Part shown: positions 11,800 to 23,207 of the stretch, one piece after another
Layout of the letters: each line of letters starts with the position of its first letter
Numbering within the stretch: the first letter of the stretch is position 1
From: Tragulus kanchil
Lineage: Eukaryota > Chordata > Mammalia > Artiodactyla > Tragulidae
Direction of reading: 5' to 3'
Length of the DNA: 64,000 bases
Assembly (NCBI GenBank): GCA_022376925.1
Contig: JAIOJX010000028.1
Location: 68,227,001-68,291,000, forward strand
Notes under the pieces: generated by a model
What the model saw: only the letters and a program-made list of their open reading frames with translations
What the model was told of the DNA's origin: nothing
Databases searched by the model: none
Position numbers and translations under genes: made by a program

Positions 11800-12357
11800 A
11801 TTCAGTTATTTTATATATGTGATATATGATATATTTTATATTCTATATTTTATGAAAATTATATAAACTTTTATATATAAATAAGATATATTATATATAA
11901 AATTATATAAAATAATGCATAATATAATATTAATATTATGTAATCTTATATATATTGTATTTTATATATCATATTACATTAATATATCTATAATATATAA
12001 CATATAACATATGATTTTATTTTTCATTATATTATATTAATAAATATTAATATATAAGGTATATATATTATATAACAATATATATAATATATAATATGTA
12101 TATAAATCATATATATTATACTAAAATTATGTATTATTATATATCTCATATAATAATGCATATTATATCATATTAGTAATAATTTAATAGTATTAATAAC
12201 AAATAATGTATGATATAATTATATATTGTTATATTTTATTATATATTATATATCAAATGTATTATAATATATATTATTATATTATATATTATTATATGAT
12301 AATAACATAATATATATTACTATACATTATAATATCATATTTAATAACTGAACAATA
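11800..12357. repeat. AT-rich low-complexity block, copy 2
   Basis: Second copy of 10700-11265. It differs in one patch (about 11960-12045: aacatataacatatgatttt against aacatgtaacatgttattgt) and is otherwise the same. Confidence 0.9.
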
Positions 12358-12440
12358 TTTTTTCTATTAAGTGTTAGATTAGTGCTTTTTGGGGATTATA
12401 TATAAAATTGCACATTTACTACTATATAGAAATAGAAAGT

Positions 12441-12640
12441 AACCTTCCCTAGTAGCTCAGACAGTAAAGAATCCTCCTACAATGCAGGAAACCCAGATTC
12501 TGTTCCTGGGTTGGGAATATCCCCTGAAGAAGGAAATGGCAACTCACTCCACTATTCCTGCCTGTAAAATCCCATGGACAGAGAAGCCTAGAGATTTACA
12601 GGCCATGGGTTGCAAAGAGACGTGACTGAGTGACTAACAC
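12441..12640 (+). mobile_element. Bov-tA SINE, copy 2 (fuller)
   Basis: The better copy of the element at 11344-11517. It includes the aaaatcccatggacagagaa segment missing from copy 1, followed by gggttgcaaagagacgtgac. Confidence 0.9.
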
Positions 12641-12674
12641 TAGAAACAGGAAATAGATAATAAGAATAAATTGC

Positions 12675-13455
12675 TGTGAGTTAAGACTATAAAACTGGCA
12701 TGGAATTTTGACAAAATATTTATTTTAACTAACATTTATATGGACATACAGTAAGCAGTATTTCAAACTTGTCCATTTTTAGGATTTTCCAGATAAAAAC
12801 CTCCACCACCTGAAACAAAGGCATTTGAATTAACCATCTCTTTCAGATGGGCACTTGTAAAAACAATTTCCTAGCGAAATATCATTGAAAAGTAACCATG
12901 TAGTGAGGGTTACATTTGATAGTAAATGAACAAAAATAGATAATAAATGATGCTGCTCTTCTAAGCCAGCTTTTAGTAACAGTCATGTGTAAAAGATACA
13001 TTTGAAAGTAAATATACCACATTTGGCAAAATAATCTATCTGGTTCAAGCTATGATTTCTTTCTGGAATGTGACTATAAGCTTTTTTAACCTAGCTAATG
13101 CAAAGGTGCACTTAAATCTTCATTAGGTCAAGTTATTGATATTCTTTACTGTAAATATTTCTGCTTTTTGTAATATTTTGATCTTATTCCCAATTAAAAA
13201 AAAAAGAGGGAGTATCAAATTCAAAGATTTTTGTCTCTGTTCTTTTTTTTTCTTTTAACTCAGTAAATGTAGCTTCAAGGGTTGTATTTCCCTGCTCGCT
13301 CAGGTATAATGTAGAGATTTTAGAGGTAAACTTGCCCTTCCATTAGTTCACTGCTGCTCTAAAGTTCCACCCTTCTTTCATTCAGCCCCATATTCCAGCT
13401 GACCAGTGTCTTCTCCAAGTCCTTCTGCAGTGCCACCTTCTTTGTTTATATACGT
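12675..13455. other. unassigned single-copy sequence
   Basis: No frame, no recognisable repeat and no duplication. There is a short A run at about 13196-13205 and a T-rich patch near 13243. Confidence 0.45.
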
Positions 13456-13797
13456 AATTTTATTTATTTATTTATTTTTTGCTGTGTTGCATTTTTGTCG
13501 CTACACAGGCTTTTCACCACTTGTGGCAGTTGGGGGCTACTCTAGGGTTGCACTGGCTTCACATTGCATGGCTTCTCTTGTTGTGGAGCATGGGCTCTAG
13601 AATGCGTGGACTTCAATAGTTGTGGCACTTCGGTTCAGTAGTTGCGGCTCCACAGCTCTGGAGCACAGGCTCAATAGTTCTGATGCAGGGACTTAGTTGC
13701 TCTGCAGCATGTGAGATCTCTCCAGATCAAAACCCAAAACCATGTCTCCTGCATTGGTAGGCAGATTCTTTATGACTGAGTCACCAAGGAAGCCCAG
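13456..13797 (-). mobile_element. CHR-2-like tRNA-derived SINE
   Basis: Starts on plus with tttatttatttattttttgc and ends with tcaccaaggaagccc. The interior has the repeated 'agttgtggc / agttgcggc' body and cttctcttgttgtggagcat, typical of the longer CHR-type SINE. It is a different subfamily from the SINE2 copies elsewhere in the window. Confidence 0.75.
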
Positions 13798-13827
13798 CCC
13801 TCTTAAACAGCCCTCTCCTTACTTTTA

Positions 13828-14040
13828 GGCTTCCCAGGTGATTCTAATTGTAAAGAACCCACCTGCCAGTGCAGGAGACGAAAGAGACGTGAGTTTCATC
13901 CCTGGGAGCAGAAGATCCCCTGGAGCAGGGCATGGCAACCCACTTTGGTATTCTTGCCTGGAGAATCCCATGGACAAAGGAACCTGGCAAGCTAGAGTCC
14001 ATGGGGTCGCAAAGAGTCAGAAACAACTGAAGCAACTGAG
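13828..14040 (+). mobile_element. Bov-tA SINE, full length
   Basis: Starts ggcttcccaggtgattctaa and ends near gaaacaactgaagcaactga. The tRNA-like head and Bov-A body are both present. It lies 30 bases after the opposite-strand SINE, giving a converging SINE pair. Not duplicated. Confidence 0.92.
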
Positions 14041-15013
14041 TATACTCCTTTCTTGGATCCTGCCTTTTTACCTACTTTACTGCCCCCACTAAGTCACAGT
14101 TTACATATTTCATAAACATGAAATTCAAAGATGTATCTGTCTGTGATTTTGCTTCTGCATCAACCTTAAGCTGGCACATTGAATGTGGTATAAAGAACTC
14201 AAAGTGAATTTATTTACTCTATTGTTCTTTCAAAATAGGCCTGTTGCTAATAGGTCTCTGGGTATGCATACAAAATTCATATAGCTATAAAAGGAAAGAA
14301 ACAAATGCCAGGCACATAGCACCAAGCTGAGAAACCAAATGTTAAGCTGAGATAATGAAGGGGCTGGGCTTGGAGGTTAGCAGTGAGATTCAGTATTGCC
14401 TGCTATTTGGACTATCAAAGGTTCTTATAAGTATGGAACATTATAGGCTTCCCAAGTGAAAGAGAAGATTGGCATCCATGCACACAATAGCCATATTATA
14501 GCCAATAATTTAAGAATGAGATGATAGGAGGAAAAAGGATTGCATAATCTCCATCATGAAGGAATAGAGTGGTAATACTTTAATTCTTCCCCCCTTCAAG
14601 TTAAATGAATTAATAACAATTTGTATAAAATACAGTAAATGCAGAAGTTAGTCAAGTAAAAGATGGTGCTTCTGTTACAATGTGATATAAATTCATCAAG
14701 TGACCAAAATACTGCTGAATACCCTGTAAAATGTGTCAGAGAATTTCTGTTCCAGGATTAAAAAGATTGTGTGTATTGCTGTGAGTAAACCCTTTGACAC
14801 TTTGAGTGGCAGTGCAAGGGCTGCATCTGAGGGCTGTTTGGTGACTTACCAGCAAATTTCCTATGTGGACTAGCATCATTAACTTTGAAACTGGAAGTTC
14901 AGTCATGGGAACACGACCGTATGGGTCAGCTATTCTGTTCCTATGACATCAGAAATTACAGATTGACTGCTAATGCCCCTTCCCTTCCACCAGAGAAAGG
15001 GAAGAAAAGAGAA

Positions 15014-15039
15014 TCTCTCTCTCTCTCTCTCTCTCTCTG
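15014..15039. repeat. (TC)n microsatellite, 13 units
   Basis: Uninterrupted TC dinucleotides. The same locus in the second copy (16094-16113) has 10 units. Confidence 0.95.
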
Positions 15040-16093
15040 TATGTATTTCTTAAAGTCTCATCATACCCACTATTCTCTGTGCACCCAGCTGACGACCTGC
15101 AGCACATAAGTAAAGAATAGTTGCTTCTGAACTGGTTTATTGTCCAATAAATACATGCAAAGAATCTCTGCATCGTCCAGGCAACTTCTCCTCTTCTTTA
15201 GAGAAAGAGGCCCTTCTGGGTTCTTTATTGTCAAGTGCAACATTCCTAGCTAATTCCTTATCTTCCATAGTGAGAAAATAGTAGCAGTCTCATGTTCTTT
15301 CAAAATAGGGCCTTTTTTTGTTTTAAATAGGTTTTTCTGGGTATGCATACAAAATTCATATAGCTATAAAAGGAAAGAAACAAATGCCAGGCACATAGCA
15401 CCAAGCTGAGAAACCAAATGTTAAGCTGAGATAATGAAGGGGCTGGGCTTGGAGGTTAGCAGTGAGATTCAGTATTGCCTGCTATTTGGACTATCAAAGG
15501 TTCTTATAAGTATGGAACATTATAGGCTTCCCAAGTGAAAGAGAAGATTGGCATCCATGCACACAATAGCCATATTATAGCCAATAATTTAAGAATGAGA
15601 TGATAGGAGGAAAAAGGATTGCATAATCTCCATCATGAAGGAATAGAGTGGTAATACTTTAATTCTTCCCCCCTTCAAGTTAAATGAATTAATAACAATT
15701 TGTATAAAATACAGTAAATGCAGAAGTTAGTCAAGTAAAAGATGGTGCTTCTGTTACAATGTGATATAAATTCATCAAGTGACCAAAATACTGCTGAATA
15801 CCCTGTAAAATGTGTCAGAGAATTTCTGTTCCAGGTTTAAAAAAGATTGTGTGTATTGCTGTGAGTAAACCCTTTGACACTTTGAGTGGCAGTGCAAGGG
15901 CTGCATCTGAGGGCTGTTTGGTGACTTACCAGCAAATTTCCTATGTGGACTAGCATCATTAACTTTGAAACTGGAAGTTCAGTCATGGGAACACGACCGT
16001 ATGGGTCAGCTATTCTGTTCCTATGACATCAGAAATTACAGATTGACTGCTAATGCCCCTTCCCTTCCACCAGAGAAAGGGAAGAAAAGAGAA

Positions 16094-16113
16094 TCTCTCT
16101 CTCTCTCTCTCTG
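16094..16113. repeat. (TC)n microsatellite, 10 units
   Basis: Second copy of the 15014-15039 tract, shorter by three units. This could reflect two alleles or a slippage error. Confidence 0.95.
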
Positions 16114-16362
16114 TATGTATTTCTTAAAGTCTCATCATACCCACTATTCTCTGTGCACCCAGCTGACGACCTGCAGCACATAAGTAAAGAATAGTTGCTT
16201 CTGAACTGGTTTATTGTCCAATAAATACATGCAAAGAATCTCTGCATCGTCCAGGCAACTTCTCCTCTTCTTTAGAGAAAGAGGCCCTTCTGGGTTCTTT
16301 ATTGTCAAGTGCAACATTCCTAGCTAATTCCTTATCTTCCATAGTGAGAAAATAGTAGCAGT

Positions 16363-17320
16363 ATTATTACTTATAATTTCATTTATTTTTAGAATGTATT
16401 TGTATTTAAACCATATATATTCCTCTTACATTTACATTTTCTAATGCTATTTATTTAATACCTTTTCATCATTGTTCAAGACACTGTATTAGCTGTTATG
16501 GTGTTAGAGACTACCAGTTTTCCTTGACTTTCTCAGAAATTCTTATTGTTCTTCATTGATGATGACCACAAATGGAAGCGTTTTCCAGGGAATGCAGAAT
16601 AATATGAAAGATGCTTTATTCTCTGGTCATTTTAAAGTTACCATTAGGAAAGTATAATAGTATGTGTTTTAACCATATCTTCTCTTAAAGTCTTTAAACC
16701 ATAACCACTATATTCCTGAAATGTGACCTCTTAGAATATTGATTACATCATTGGCTTCCTCATTGTATCACCAGTGGAGAAGATAGATATGGGACCAACA
16801 GGTAGAACAAGAAGAGAAGATAGACCTATCTGAGAAATGTCTATCTGTCCTCTGGCATGGCTTAAGACTGACTTGGATGAGCATAGTGCCACAATGTCTA
16901 CTAGAGGCAAAATGACAACAATCACAGGGCCTTTGTCATTGTGGAGCAAAATCTCAAAATCATTTGAAATACATAGGTGTAGTCACTCCTAAGGGATGGG
17001 TGGACATGTCGTACTTGGTACTATCAAAAGGGGACTTAAGAGAATAAAAGTCAGCTTCTGCCTCTACTTACCACCTGTGGCTGCTGCAGACAAGTGCCAG
17101 CATCATAGTCACAATGTGGACCAGTGAGAGCTGATGGATGGAAAAGAACTGATGCATGGGCTCCTAAATAGCTGATTCAGGGGCCTTAAATAATCACAAA
17201 GAAGGTGCCCTAGAGCACAAGCCCCTGAGGTGCTGAACCTGTGACAGAGGTCCTACATGCTCATGTCTAAAGGCAGTACTTGTTCTTTCTAATGGAATAT
17301 AAGCAGAAGTGAAGAATAAT
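16363..17320. other. unassigned single-copy sequence
   Basis: Roughly 950 bases without a frame longer than about 68 codons and without a repeat I can name. No splice-flanked exon is apparent. Confidence 0.45.
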
Positions 17321-17324
17321 ACTT

Positions 17325-17800
17325 CTGACTGTCCAAACTCACTCTGTTTACTGTTTACGACAGGCCAATGAATCTGAGAGATGAGGTGTTGAGGCAAGGA
17401 AAATGACTTTATTCAGAAAGGAGCTGCCCGAGAAGACAGCAGGTTAGCGCCTCAAAATAGCCATCTTATTGGGGTGTGGATGCCAGGTTCTTTTTTAGAT
17501 CAGAGATGGCAGGAAGATGAGGAAGCATAGCAAAAAGACCATTAATTTTGAAAACATCTCCTAGAATGGCAAGCCTCAGGCAGAGTTTGTGTTCGTATCT
17601 CCCTTCCTGCCATCCACAGGTGTACAGAGTTCTGAACAAAGACACTTTAGTTTAACAGGCAGAGGGGCATGATCCTCTGAGGCAAACCATATTGTATGAT
17701 TATAATAACAAAAGCAATGAAAAGCAAGTCAAAGAAACAGTTTCATTGTGGAGCCAGCAATGGCTTCCTCCCTGCAACATGACTTTGGAATATAAAGACA
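17325..17800 (-). mobile_element. probable endogenous retrovirus LTR, antisense
   Basis: Read on minus, it has a ctgaataaagtc polyadenylation signal, then ttccttgcctcaacacctca and ggcctgtcgt, a layout recalled for the R-U5 end of ruminant ERV1 LTRs. Upstream on minus lie aagatggctattttgaggcg and a long non-coding U3-like stretch. No internal retroviral sequence adjoins it, so it would be a solo LTR. Both ends are approximate. Confidence 0.5.
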
Positions 17801-18912
17801 CGTAAAGATTCCACATTTATTTATTTTCTTTTGCTTACTGTGTATTGTATCCCAACAAGATCCTAAAGCCACATGTTGACTGGATGTGTGTGGCAAAATA
17901 GCCCTACCTATACCTTGACTCAGAGTAGCACTTTGACTATTTATCTGTGTGAAAAATAGTTTTCTATTTTGTTTGAGCCATTATACAATTTGGGATTTAT
18001 TAGTTGCTCTAGCTAATATAATCACTCAGTAAAATGTAAACTCAAGAAAGGTTGGGACTTTTCCTTACTTGGTTCCTGTTTTATTTCTAGTGTCTGAAAA
18101 AATGTCAGACAAGGCAGTGATCTGTAATGATATTAGGCGTAGCCTTCAATAAAGGATTCACTTGAGAAATCAAGTATTTGGTGGAACCATTCTAGGAGCT
18201 TAGTGATGTGAATGGGGCCACATGACAAAACAGGAGGAAGGGCCAACTTAGTGTGCACTTGGATGCTCAGTACTTACTCTAAAGACATCAGTTAGGAAGC
18301 TTTAGGTTACATGTGACTTTCAGAAAGAAGCTGAGGAGTATATTAATGTGCCTTATTCCGTGGTCACAGGCACTGTAGTGAATTGAACTTGCCAATGAAA
18401 GGCCTCAATGATTAGAACTGAGGGGTGGTGCAGGCAGCTTGTGTCACAACCTGAAGGACCTTAGGCAGTCCTATAAAATGCACATGTTTCCAAAATGCAT
18501 AGGTCTTACTATATGGGGAATCTAAAATTTTATTTAAGGGAATCTGTATTGGTTAACCATTATGGACAAGCTCTGTAGATCGTAATTGTTAATAAGTAAG
18601 TAAGAATATTGGCATATGTGGGACAGAGTAGATAGATGGGCTCTGTAGAAGCAGCAGTTGCAGTAGGACCACACACTCAAGACCCAGGCCTTCGTTTTAT
18701 TTTTTATTTCAAACAAAATAATTAAATATCATTGACAACTGTTAGGTGACTGTCTAATAGTCATTAGATGACTGTCTAATTGTGATTGGAGAAGGCAGAA
18801 TAACTGTATTAAAATCTTAAAACAAAACCAGCAAAAGTGGAAAACTAGAAATAATTAGTAATCCAGATTACTAGGGATTAGGGGCTAGGTCAAGGCTGAT
18901 CTGCCTTTGCTC
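17801..18912. other. unassigned single-copy sequence
   Basis: No gene or named repeat. A small direct repeat gactgtctaat occurs at about 18749 and 18770, with tagtcattagatgactg around it. Confidence 0.45.
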
Positions 18913-19233
18913 ATTTTCCATTCTATCCTCTGCTTGGCCTATCTCTGTTAATCAGCTATCTGAGTTGAATAATAGCTGGTACAACAATTGAACTCAGAGT
19001 AGCCTATACTACCTCATTTCTAATCAAGCAATTCCCAAGTGACTTAAGGGTTAGAACGTCAATAATGAGCATGAGATAGGAATGGTCAAATGTGAAGGAA
19101 AACAAACTTTTAATAGATTGGTGATAAGGTAGGTTCAAATTTTTCCTCACAACTCCACATGTACAATGTGAAAATTAGTTTAAAGTCTAAAAGAGTAGAA
19201 TTAGCTTTTAGTGATAGCACAACATGGGAGTAA

Positions 19234-19452
19234 AGAGTTTAAACTCTGAAGCCAGCTGCCCAGGTTTAAATTTCAACTTTACTACCTACTAATTGTGCAT
19301 CTTTGGACAATTTACTTAATCTTTCTGTGCTTCAGTTTCCTGATACTTAGAACTGAGACAGTAATAGTATTTACTTTATGGAGACTGAATGAAGTAATAT
19401 GTAAAAAGTTCCTTGCCTGAAGCATATACTATGTAAGGGCTCTATAAAATAT
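19234..19452 (-). mobile_element. MIR SINE, copy 1
   Basis: On plus: gccagctgcccaggtttaaa, ctactaattgtgcatctttg, tgtgcttcagtttcctgata, tgaatgaagtaatatg, then gcatatactatgtaagggct. This is the minus-strand order of MIR, including the conserved core. An old, diverged mammalian repeat. Confidence 0.8.
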
Positions 19453-19805
19453 ACTTCTGTGTTTTAAATTATTTTTAAAGTCCATTCAATGATACACTTA
19501 ATACATTTGTGTGTATGTGCTTTCCAGACCACTTTTATTTATTACCTTATGGTTAACTAAATATTAAACCTGAGAATGAGAAAAGCTTCCTTGGTAGCTG
19601 GGAACTGGTCTAGCACTTTAAGCTGCTAGATCATGGTGTTGTCAATGCTGTTGGATGTAAATGATACCACAGAACACCAACATCAGACAAGGCCACTCTG
19701 CGACATTAATGAAATGAGACACACTGATTTTATCTAAACACCTCCTATCCCCTCCTACTCACAATACCTCCCACTGCCAAGTATTAGGAGTGATCATACT
19801 TCTGT

Positions 19806-19990
19806 TGCTATTGTTTAGTCTCTAAATCGTCTCTGACTCTTCACAACTCCGTGGACTGCAGTAGACCAACCTTCCCTGTCCTTAACTTTAATATCACCCT
19901 GAATTTGCTCAAATCCATGTCCGTGGAGTTGGTAATGCCATCCAACAGTCTCATCCTTTGTTTTTCCCTTTTAACTCCTTCTGCCCTCAA
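19806..19990 (-). mobile_element. BovB LINE 3' end, partial copy 1
   Basis: On plus: tctgactcttcacaactccg, tggactgcag, aaatccatgtccgtggagtt, tcatcctttg. This is the 3' end of BovB on minus. It is cut off by the duplication 7 junction. Confidence 0.75.
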
Positions 19991-20342
19991 AAGCATTCTG
20001 ATGTTGACTTTAGCTGGTACAATTTTCCATTCTATCCTCTGCTTGGCCTATCTCTGTTAATCAGCTATCTGAGTTGAATAATAGCTGGTACAACAATTGA
20101 ACTCAGAGTAGCCTATACTACCTCATTTCTAATCAAGCAATTCCCAAGTGACTTAAGGGTTAGAACGTCAATAATGAGCATGAGATAGGAATGGTCAAAT
20201 GTGAAGGAAAACAAACTTTTAATAGATTGGTGATAAGGTAGGTTCAAATTTTTCCTCACAACTCCACATGTACAATGTGAAAATTAGTTTAAAGTCTAAA
20301 AGAGTAGAATTAGCTTTTAGTGATAGCACAACATGGGAGTAA

Positions 20343-20561
20343 AGAGTTTAAACTCTGAAGCCAGCTGCCCAGGTTTAAATTTCAACTTTACTACCTACTA
20401 ATTGTGCATCTTTGGACAATTTACTTAATCTTTCTGTGCTTCAGTTTCCTGATACTTAGAACTGAGACAGTAATAGTATTTACTTTATGGAGACTGAATG
20501 AAGTAATATGTAAAAAGTTCCTTGCCTGAAGCATATACTATGTAAGGGCTCTATAAAATAT
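20343..20561 (-). mobile_element. MIR SINE, copy 2
   Basis: Duplicate of 19234-19452 at a shift of 1109. No difference noticed. Confidence 0.8.
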
Positions 20562-20911
20562 ACTTCTGTGTTTTAAATTATTTTTAAAGTCCATTCAATG
20601 ATACACTTAATACATTTGTGTGTATGTGCTTTCCAGACCACTTTTATTTATTACCTTATGGTTAACTAAATATTAAACCTGAGAATGAGAAAAGCTTCCT
20701 TGGTAGCTGGGAACTGGTCTAGCACTTTAAGCTGCTAGATCATGGTGTTGTCAATGCTGTTGGATGTAAATGATACCACAGAACACCAACATCAGACAAG
20801 GCCACTCTGCGACATTAATGAAATGAGACACACTGATTTTATCTAAACACCTCCTATCCCCTCCTACTCACAATACCTCCCACTGCCAAGTATTAGGAGT
20901 GATCATACTTC

Positions 20912-21270
20912 TGTTGCTATTGTTTAGTCTCTAAATCGTCTCTGACTCTTCACAACTCCGTGGACTGCAGTAGACCAACCTTCCCTGTCCTTAACTTTAA
21001 TATCACCCTGAATTTGCTCAAATCCATGTCCGTGGAGTTGGTAATGCCATCCAACAGTCTCATCCTTTGTTGCCCTTTTCTCCTTCTGCCCTCAGGCTTT
21101 CCCAACATCAAGGTCTTTTCCAATGAGTCAGCTCTTTGCATCAGGTGGCCAAAGTATTGAAGCGTCAGTATTAGTCCTTCCAGTGAATATTCAGAGTTGT
21201 TTCCTTTAGGACTGACTGGTTTGATCTCTTTGCTGTTCAAGGGACTCTCAAGAGGCTTCTCTAGCACCAT
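20912..21270 (-). mobile_element. BovB LINE 3' end, fuller copy
   Basis: The same element as 19806, now continuing through ggctttcccaacatcaaggt, cttttccaatgagtcagctc, ggactgactggtttgatctc and tctctagcaccat, the usual BovB 3' order. About 360 bases, severely 5'-truncated. Confidence 0.85.
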
Positions 21271-21473
21271 ATTTTACATATTATAACTTTAGCTGATTTC
21301 AGTGTTCCTTCCTTTTAGTTAAGATTAATTAGATATGCAGTCATAGAATAATCTGTCCTTCCTGACATCATCCACTCCAAAGTGAACTACTGCTTCCTCA
21401 AAGCTCCCCACCCCAGTCATGATCTAACAAATGTACATATCCTGTAATAAACCCTCTCAAAAACCTTCTTATT

Positions 21474-21790
21474 GGGCTTCCCTGGTGATCCAGTGGGTAG
21501 GGACACCGCCTTGCAGTGCAAGGTGTGCCGGTTCAATCCCTGGCCTGGGAAGATCCCATGTGCCACGGAGCAGCTGGACCGATGTGTCCAATTACCGAGC
21601 TGGAGCTCTGGAGCGTGTGTGCCCAGAGCTGGTGCTCTACAACAACAGAGGCCACTGCAATGGGAAGCCCACACGGGCCAAAGAACAAAGACAGATGAAA
21701 ATAGATAAATGAAAGACCAAGAGAAGTGGTCCGCCCACCCACCTCCCTCCCCAACCCAGCCCCCTCAAAAACAGCAACAACAAAGAAAAC
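21474..21790 (+). mobile_element. SINE2/CHR-like SINE, copy 1
   Basis: Begins gggcttccctggtgatccag, has gccttgcagtgcaaggtgtg, gatgtgtccaattaccgagc and ccagagctggtgctctacaa, and ends in a C/A-rich tail with aaaacagcaacaacaaagaa. Plus orientation, full length. Confidence 0.82.
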
Positions 21791-22112
21791 CTTCTTACTG
21801 ACACCTCATGGTTCACTGTGGAATGTGATCTGCTTCATTGGAATTTGTTCAGCTGTGGTAGATTGTTGGTGGTCTTTGGCTGGAGGCACTGACACACTAT
21901 TTACTATGTTGGTATTTCTATTCATATAGAATATTCGTGTTTTTAATACTAACAAAATTCAGTCTTGGCTATTGGGAGGCAAAAGTGTTAAGTCTTGAAT
22001 CACTTCAGTTTTTACAACAGTAAAATATATGGACAATTCTCTTAAGCTAGAAGTAGGTTTTATGCACATTTTGCATGTAATATTATTTTTATCCACATTA
22101 CATTTCTGTTCC

Positions 22113-22363
22113 AAATCCATGTCCGTGGAGTTGGTAATGCCATCCAACAGTCTCATCCTTTGTTGCCCTTTTCTCCTTCTGCCCTCAGGCTTTCCCAACA
22201 TCAAGGTCTTTTCCAATGAGTCAGCTCTTTGCATCAGGTGGCCAAAGTATTGAAGCGTCAGTATTAGTCCTTCCAGTGAATATTCAGAGTTGTTTCCTTT
22301 AGGACTGACTGGTTTGATCTCTTTGCTGTTCAAGGGACTCTCAAGAGGCTTCTCTAGCACCAT
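22113..22363 (-). mobile_element. BovB 3' end, third partial copy
   Basis: Third appearance of the BovB fragment, starting exactly at the junction of duplication 8. Confidence 0.82.
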
Positions 22364-22566
22364 ATTTTACATATTATAACTTTAGCTGATTTCAGTGTTC
22401 CTTCCTTTTAGTTAAGATTAATTAGATATGCAGTCATAGAATAATCTGTCCTTCCTGACATCATCCACTCCAAAGTGAACTACTGCTTCCTCAAAGCTCC
22501 CCACCCCAGTCATGATCTAACAAATGTACATATCCTGTAATAAACCCTCTCAAAAACCTTCTTATT

Positions 22567-22880
22567 GGGCTTCCCTGGTGATCCAGTGGGTAGGGACACC
22601 GCCTTGCAGTGCAAGGTGTGCGGTTCAATCCTGGCCTGGGAAGATCCCATGTGCCACGGAGCAGCTGGACCGATGTGTCCAATTACCGAGCTGGAGCTCT
22701 GGAGCGTGTGTGCCCAGAGCTGGTGCTCTACAACAACAGAGGCCACTGCAATGGGAAGCCCACACGGGCCAAAGAACAAAGACAGATGAAAATAGATAAA
22801 TGAAAGACCAAGAGAAGTGGTCCGCCCACCCACCTCCCTCCCCAACCCAGCCCCCTCAAAAACAGCAACAACAAAGAAAA
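22567..22880 (+). mobile_element. SINE2/CHR-like SINE, copy 2
   Basis: Duplicate of 21474-21790 with two C deletions in the head. Confidence 0.82.
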
Positions 22881-23207
22881 CCTTCTTACTGACACCTCAT
22901 GGTTCACTGTGGAATGTGATCTGCTTCATTGGAATTTGTTCAGCTGTGGTAGATTGTTGGTGGTCTTTGGCTGGAGGCACTGACACACTATTTACTATGT
23001 TGGTATTTCTATTCATATAGAATATTCGTGTTTTTAATACTAACAAAATTCAGTCTTGGCTATTGGGAGGCAAAAGTGTTAAGTCTTGAATCACTTCAGT
23101 TTTTACAACAGTAAAATATATGGACAATTCTCTTAAGCTAGAAGTAGGTTTTATGCACATTTTGCATGTAATATTATTTTTATCCACATTACATTTCTGT
23201 TCCAAAT

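Larger units (their letters stand above)
10473..12674. repeat. direct duplication 5 (about 1.1 kb)
   Basis: Copy 1 is 10473-11551 and copy 2 is 11575-12674. The shift grows from 1102 to 1123. Copy 2 starts with several small deletions (11634-11665: gcttagaatgtgg where copy 1 has gcttaggcagatgtggg). Copy 1 ends with a shortened SINE. The middle AT-rich block also differs in one patch. Confidence 0.92.
14223..16362. repeat. direct duplication 6 (about 1.07 kb)
   Basis: Copy 1 is 14223-15288 and copy 2 is 15293-16362. The head of copy 2 (15308-15340) is disturbed: cctttttttgttttaaatag replaces cctgttgctaatag. The CT tract is 6 bases shorter in copy 2. The rest looks identical. Confidence 0.92.
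18913..21071. repeat. direct duplication 7 (about 1.05 kb)
   Basis: Copy 1 is 18913-19962 with a scrambled tail to about 20021. Copy 2 is 20022-21071. Shift 1109. The scrambled tail still contains ctccttctgccctca, which belongs to the following BovB text, so copy 1 was reading into the right sequence but with errors. Confidence 0.93.
21020..23207. repeat. direct duplication 8 (about 1.09 kb)
   Basis: Copy 1 is 21020-22116 and copy 2 is 22113-23207, shift 1093 falling to 1091. There is no filler: the copies share aaat at the junction. Differences are two single-C deletions inside the SINE (tgtgccgg against tgtgcgg, tccctgg against tcctgg). Confidence 0.94.

Noticed and set aside
13828..14040. 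tRNA-like heads of Bov-tA and CHR SINEs as functional tRNA genes
   Set aside because: The heads resemble tRNA-Glu only loosely, lack a complete cloverleaf and are followed by SINE bodies.
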